Source of the DNA: Bacteroidales bacterium
GTDB taxonomy: Bacteria > Bacteroidota > Bacteroidia > Bacteroidales > WCHB1-69
NCBI GenBank assembly: GCA_024400875.1
Contig: JAKSMB010000002.1
Location: 1 to 64,000, forward strand
DNA: 64,000 nt
Direction: 5' to 3'
The translations under genes were made by a program, and so were the position numbers. This document shows, piece after piece, positions 60,558 through 64,000 of this stretch; position 1 is the first letter of the stretch; each line of letters opens with the position of its first letter. The notes under the pieces are model-generated. The model was not told the origin of the DNA and made no database searches. It saw nothing but the letters and a program-made list of their open reading frames with translations.

Positions 60558-61763
60558 ATGGCAAAAGTTCTTATTATCGGTGCAGGCGGCGTGGGTGCCG
60601 TGGTTGCACACAAATGCGCTTCCGTACCAGAAGTGTTTACGGAAATTATGCTCGCTTCCCGTACCAAGGAGAAATGCGACAAAATCGCTGCTGAAATCGG
60701 TGGCAACCGCATCCAAACGGCTGCCGTTGATGCCGACAACGTGGAAGAAACCATCCAACTGATCAATAGTTTTAAACCAGACCTCCTTATCAACGTGGCT
60801 CTCCCTTATCAGGATCTTCCACTGATGGATGCTTGCTTGGCAACGAAAACCAACTATATGGATACCGCTAACTACGAACCTCGCGATAAAGCGAAATTCG
60901 AATACAGTTGGCAATGGGCTTACCAAGACCGCTTTAAAGAAGCTGGCATCATGGCTCTCCTCGGCTGCGGCTTCGATCCGGGTGTGACCAGCATTTATAC
61001 CGCATACGCTGCAAAACACTATTTCGATGAAATCCATTACCTCGATATCGTGGACTGCAACGCCGGCGACCACGGCAAAGCTTTCGCTACCAACTTCAAT
61101 CCGGAAATCAATATCCGCGAAATTACCCAACGTGGCAAGTATTGGGAAAATGGCCAGTGGATTGAAATCGACCCGATGTCCATCCATCGCCCTGTAGATT
61201 ACCCAAATATCGGCGACCGCGAGTCTTATCTGCTCTATCACGAAGAACTCGAATCTCTTGTTCGTAGTTATCCTACAATCAAACGCGCCCGCTTCTGGAT
61301 GACATTCGGTCAGAAATACCTTACCGTGCTCAACGTGCTCCAAGAAGTTGGCATGACCAGCATCAAACCAATCAACTACCAAGGTATGGATATCGTTCCT
61401 TTGCAATTCCTCAAGGCTGTGCTTCCTGAACCTTCTTCCCTCGGCGAAGGCTATCACGGACAAACTTCTATCGGTTGTCAAATCCGCGGTATCAAGGACG
61501 GTAAGGAACGTACTTATTACGTTTACAACAACTGCGACCACGCGGTTTGCTTCAAGGAAATCGGCGCTCAAGCTGTATCTTATACTACCGGCGTTCCTGC
61601 AATGCTCTGCGCTAAGATGATCCTCACCGGCACTTGGAAGGGTGAAGGCGTGTTCAACGTTGAACAATTCGATCCAGATCCATTCATGAAGGAAATCGGT
61701 GGCTACGGTCTTCCTTGGAACGAGGTTATCGACCAACCGCTGCCAGTTTATAAACACGAATAA
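60558..61763 (+). CDS. Saccharopine dehydrogenase family protein (carboxynorspermidine/carboxyspermidine dehydrogenase-like)
   Basis: A 401-residue NAD(P)-binding enzyme of the LYS9-like family. Residues 3-20 (VLIIGAGGVGAVVAHKCA) form the Rossmann nucleotide loop. LINVALPYQDLPLMDACLAT is near 77-96, TNYMDTANYEP near 97-107, and ALLGCGFDPGVTSIYTAYAA near 133-152. The C-terminal domain has GVPAMLCAKMILTGTWKGEG. The gene lies divergently beside nifJ. The best match by pattern is carboxynorspermidine or carboxyspermidine dehydrogenase of polyamine synthesis, as in many Bacteroidetes; lysine metabolism is an alternative. No decarboxylase (nspC) lies in the window. Confidence 0.88.
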   Translation: MAKVLIIGAGGVGAVVAHKCASVPEVFTEIMLASRTKEKCDKIAAEIGGNRIQTAAVDADNVEETIQLINSFKPDLLINVALPYQDLPLMDACLATKTNYMDTANYEPRDKAKFEYSWQWAYQDRFKEAGIMALLGCGFDPGVTSIYTAYAAKHYFDEIHYLDIVDCNAGDHGKAFATNFNPEINIREITQRGKYWENGQWIEIDPMSIHRPVDYPNIGDRESYLLYHEELESLVRSYPTIKRARFWMTFGQKYLTVLNVLQEVGMTSIKPINYQGMDIVPLQFLKAVLPEPSSLGEGYHGQTSIGCQIRGIKDGKERTYYVYNNCDHAVCFKEIGAQAVSYTTGVPAMLCAKMILTGTWKGEGVFNVEQFDPDPFMKEIGGYGLPWNEVIDQPLPVYKHE

Positions 61764-61771
61764 TCGTGAAC

Positions 61772-61802
61772 AAAAAAACGCTGCTCCATCGAGCAGCGTT
61801 TT
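61772..61802. terminator. Bidirectional terminator
   Basis: AAAAAAACGCTGCTC/GAGCAGCGTTTTTTT with a 4-base loop, between convergent genes ending at 61763 and 61824; a T-run on both strands. Confidence 0.95.
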
Positions 61803-61823
61803 TTTTTGATCTCTTAATTTCAA

Positions 61824-62990
61824 TTATTTTTTAATCACTTTGCTGATGGCGCCTTCGTGTTGGATGAAGTAAACGCCAGATGACAGAGTTTGAACGTTCA
61901 ATGTGGTGGTGTCGTCGGTGGCTGTGGTGCTCATTACCACTGCACCTTGTGCGTTGAATACGGTAACATTGCCGCCTGCGACGGTTTTAACGATAATGGT
62001 GTTTACACACGGATTCGGGTAAACGGAAAGTTTTGTCATGGCGTGTTCTTGAATGCCCACAGGGTCGGCTACAGCCACTACTGGTGTGGTCCAGGTGCTT
62101 ACCCAGTTTTCGTCCATGTCGGCACAACCGTAACCACCCATTTTGATGTAGTCGCCGTTGTGGATGTACTCGTTGCTTACGATGTCGGCATACTGGCCAT
62201 TGTGGTTGTACACAATGTAGTCGGGAGCGATTGCCAGACTGTCTTGCCCATGAAGGAAAACAAGGTCGGTGAGGAAGCCGCCGGATTCTGAGAAGCTGAG
62301 GCGAAGGTCGGCATTGCAGATGTCGCTCAACATGGTGGCCACGGTCACAGAGTCAGCGTCGAAACGGTAACCCCATGCGTAAGCGTTCGGTTCGTTGCAC
62401 CAGTTGCCGATGAAGATGGCCTCGTTGTTGCCGCTGCCAATCCAATATTGGATGTCGCTGGCTGCAATGGTGGCATCTACGTTTTGAGGTTGTGGGTTAG
62501 GATCAGAAACTGGAGTGACAGGGGTAGTCCAAGCCATCCAACTCCAGTCGTCAGCAAAGGTGGCAGTCATGTAGCTGCCCCATTTGATGATGTCGCCATC
62601 CACAACTTCTTGGGAAGCGTAACCCAATTGTGCGGTCAAACCATTGATGATGTACATTGGAAAATCTCCGTTCATGGAGAGGTCGTACTGAGCATCTTGA
62701 TAGTAGAGGTCGCTAACCGTACCGCCGTCACCATCGTAAGAAAAACGGCTGTCGGCTGCTGCGATGGAATCCATCAGATCCATTACGAGCATGGCATCGT
62801 CGTTGAAACGGTAACCCCAAGCGAATGCTACGTTGCTTTCGTCCCAGCTAACGATGAAAACGACTTCGTTGCTGCCGTTGCCGATCCAATATTGAATGTC
62901 ACTGGCTGCAATGGTGGAGTCAGGAGATTGCGCTTTTGATGAAAATAAGCAAGCGCAGAAAATAGATAAAAACAGTAATGCTTTTTTCAT
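61824..62990 (-). CDS. Riboswitch-controlled T9SS surface protein with a duplicated domain
   Basis: A 388-residue protein with a signal peptide (MKKALLFLSIFCACLFSSKAQ). Two homologous domains of about 145 residues follow (residues 22-165 and 172-318), each opening DxTIAASDIQYWIGxGxNE and containing xxAYAWGYRF, a Ser/Asp-rich middle, a GDxIKxGxY segment and a closing WxxWTTPV. A T9SS tail begins near residue 321 with KLSVYPNPC and ends GVYFIQHEGAISKVIKK. The upstream leader is a cobalamin riboswitch, so the protein is probably made when vitamin B12 is scarce and may capture corrinoids at the surface. I do not recognise the domain as a named B12-binding fold. Confidence 0.8.
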   Translation of the reverse strand: MKKALLFLSIFCACLFSSKAQSPDSTIAASDIQYWIGNGSNEVVFIVSWDESNVAFAWGYRFNDDAMLVMDLMDSIAAADSRFSYDGDGGTVSDLYYQDAQYDLSMNGDFPMYIINGLTAQLGYASQEVVDGDIIKWGSYMTATFADDWSWMAWTTPVTPVSDPNPQPQNVDATIAASDIQYWIGSGNNEAIFIGNWCNEPNAYAWGYRFDADSVTVATMLSDICNADLRLSFSESGGFLTDLVFLHGQDSLAIAPDYIVYNHNGQYADIVSNEYIHNGDYIKMGGYGCADMDENWVSTWTTPVVAVADPVGIQEHAMTKLSVYPNPCVNTIIVKTVAGGNVTVFNAQGAVVMSTTATDDTTTLNVQTLSSGVYFIQHEGAISKVIKK

Positions 62991-63076
62991 AATTCTTTGA
63001 GTTTTAGTTTGTTATTATTAATTTGATAGTTGTTCCGCAGTTGAGCAACGGAAAAAATAGACAAACGAAACCCAAG

Positions 63077-63287
63077 GAATCTTCGCTTGCATAGCCTACC
63101 TCCCGAAGCTGTTTTGCAATGATGATATGGCAGGTCTTCTGACTCGTTTCGCCCATAGACGCCTTCCCATCGAATGAACGACAGTGACATCAAGTCTATG
63201 GCCTCGTGAAACTTACAGCAGCGGGTACTGTTCAGGATTCACACCTGATTCCCTCTCAAGATTCCGAAAAATCTTTCACCATAAAAT
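63077..63287 (-). ncRNA. Cobalamin riboswitch
   Basis: On the minus strand the B12-box region reads GAGTCAGAAGACCTGCCA (63129-63146), matching the conserved box with one change. The core upstream (63214-63260) reads GAGAGGGAATCAGGTGTGAA then TCCTGAACAGTACCCGCTGC and TGTAAG, as in the conserved GGTG-N-AATCC and CCCGC elements. AAGATTCC at 63259-63266 and GGAATCTT at 63077-63084 can form the outer pairing. It lies 5' of the T9SS gene (start 62990), leaving an expression platform of about 87 bases. Confidence 0.9.
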
Positions 63288-63293
63288 CGGCGG

Positions 63294-63301
63294 CAAAAAT
63301 A
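63294..63301 (-). promoter_or_regulatory. Bacteroidetes -7 element for the cobalamin riboswitch transcript
   Basis: The minus strand reads TATTTTTG, just upstream of the riboswitch. Confidence 0.65.
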
Positions 63302-63327
63302 ATAAAAACAAAGACACATAGTATATA

Positions 63328-63453
63328 GGCTTTTGGCTTTTGGCTTTTGGCTTTTAGCTTTTAGCTTTTAGCTTTTGGCTTTTAGCTTTTAGCTTTTGGC
63401 TTTTAGCCTTTAGCCTTTAGCCTACTGCTTACCGCTTACCGCCTACCGCCTTT
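63328..63453. repeat. Heptanucleotide tandem array, 18 units
   Basis: Eighteen consecutive 7-base units without phase change: four GGCTTTT, three AGCTTTT, GGCTTTT, two AGCTTTT, GGCTTTT, two AGCCTTT, AGCCTAC, TGCTTAC, CGCTTAC, CGCCTAC, CGCCTTT. Unit changes are gradual from one end to the other. The array ends 13 bases before the -7 element of the C69 peptidase gene. Confidence 0.95.
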
Positions 63454-63465
63454 CATCCTTTTTTG

Positions 63466-63473
63466 TATATTTG
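63466..63473 (+). promoter_or_regulatory. Bacteroidetes -7 element for the C69 peptidase gene
   Basis: TATATTTG, 42 bases upstream of the ATG at 63516. The expected -33 position falls inside the end of the heptanucleotide array. Confidence 0.65.
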
Positions 63474-63515
63474 CGCCCGCAAAAAAAGAAGAATCGAATT
63501 ATTAATAACATATCT

Positions 63516-64000
63516 ATGAAAAAGACATTCTTTTTAACCCTGTTGATGGGTTTGCTGACAATCAGCACAACGATGGCTTGCACCAATTTCATTGTTACGA
63601 AGGGTGCCAGCAAAGACGGCTCTTGTTTCCTGACCTATGCCGCCGACTCACATTCCCTTTATGGTGAACTTTATTATCATCCAGCCAAAGACTATCCCGC
63701 TGGCACGATGATGGACATCGTGGAATGGGATACGGGTAAGTTGCTCGGCCAAATTCCTCAGGTAGCGCACACCTATTCTGTAATTGGCAACATGAACGAA
63801 TGGCAGCTCGCCATTGGTGAAACAACCTACGGTGGCATTGAAATGCTCGAACAAGGTCAAGGTATGATCGACTACGGTTCCCTGATCTACATCGCACTTC
63901 AACGTTCCAAGAACGCTCGCGAGGCTATCAAAGTTATTGCTGACCTGATGGCTACCTACGGCTATGCTTCCGAAGGCGAATCCTTCTCTATCGTTGATCC
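63516..64000 (+). CDS. C69 family dipeptidase (partial, runs off the window)
   Basis: Starts MKKTFFLTLLMGLLTISTTM followed by ACTNFIVTKGASKDGS. The Cys after the signal peptide (MAC|TNF) is the N-terminal nucleophile of the C69/U34 dipeptidase family (Ntn hydrolase). AADSHSLYGELYYHPAKDYP and GNMNEWQLAIGETTYGGIEM follow. Only about 161 codons are in the window. It cleaves dipeptides in the periplasm, consistent with the peptide-using lifestyle suggested by the S46 peptidase. Downstream context unknown. Confidence 0.92.
   Translation, partial: MKKTFFLTLLMGLLTISTTMACTNFIVTKGASKDGSCFLTYAADSHSLYGELYYHPAKDYPAGTMMDIVEWDTGKLLGQIPQVAHTYSVIGNMNEWQLAIGETTYGGIEMLEQGQGMIDYGSLIYIALQRSKNAREAIKVIADLMATYGYASEGESFSIVD

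Noticed and set aside
60549..61823. 424-codon antisense frame over the saccharopine-dehydrogenase-family gene
   Set aside because: Its sequence has no domain; the opposite strand has clear motifs, promoter and terminator.

Overview
The window is a 64 kb piece of a Bacteroidetes chromosome, most likely order Bacteroidales. The sequence shows several signs of this. Most genes are preceded by the Bacteroidetes -7 promoter element TAnnTTTG. Two proteins end in type IX secretion (T9SS) sorting tails with a YPNPC motif. The proteases are of S46, C69 and S66 type, FeoA is fused to FeoB, the ATP synthase genes occur as an atpD-atpC pair, and one protein closely resembles the Porphyromonas peptidylarginine deiminase. 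I cannot name a species. No rRNA, CRISPR array, integrase or replication origin is visible.

Layout. Positions 1-19200, all on the minus strand, hold an AlkD-like DNA repair gene, a short-chain dehydrogenase, a flavodoxin/ferredoxin protein, an NTF2-like protein, a LysM lytic transglycosylase, a MORN-repeat protein, a cell-envelope operon (rfbA, PIG-L-like, galE, lgt), gap, a glycosyltransferase with a chagasin-like lipoprotein, and a serS-TPR-rsmA operon. Positions 19500-21840 (plus strand) hold SDR, LD-carboxypeptidase and acyltransferase. Positions 21975-27160 (minus) are an envelope/GTPase operon (acyltransferase, heptosyltransferase-like GT9, lpxH, era) followed by hutI. purC diverges from it. 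Positions 28350-28800 are a repeat-rich intergenic block containing a broken IS3-type end, next to atpD-atpC. A tRNA-Gly precedes the secreted deiminase-like gene, which is followed by a deleted IS3-type element and tRNA-Cys. Positions 33800-43900 hold pyrBI, purA with a TldD/PmbA-like exported protein, uvrB and feoAB.

Positions 44000-56750 are an accessory region. It has two DUF4143 ATPases, each with a palindrome at its promoter, a DUF3791/DUF3990 toxin-antitoxin-like trio, a HepT/MntA pair, a transglutaminase-like membrane protein beside an unknown exported protein, and two copies of a roughly 390 bp element. That element carries a small HTH gene downstream of a strongly conserved, potentially structured leader. 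The 3' end of nifJ recurs twice inside the region, as if it were a recombination hotspot. Within the region also lie a YbjQ-like protein, an S46 dipeptidyl peptidase, a TonB-domain protein and a PKD lipoprotein.

Positions 56758-64000 hold nifJ, a saccharopine-dehydrogenase-family gene, a cobalamin riboswitch controlling a T9SS surface protein with a duplicated domain, an 18-unit heptanucleotide array, and the start of a C69 dipeptidase.

The most interesting items are the duplicated HTH leader with a covarying hairpin and mutually exclusive pairings, the riboswitch-controlled surface protein of unknown fold, the deiminase with a full set of PPAD-like catalytic residues, the nifJ-tail repeats, and the heptanucleotide arrays.
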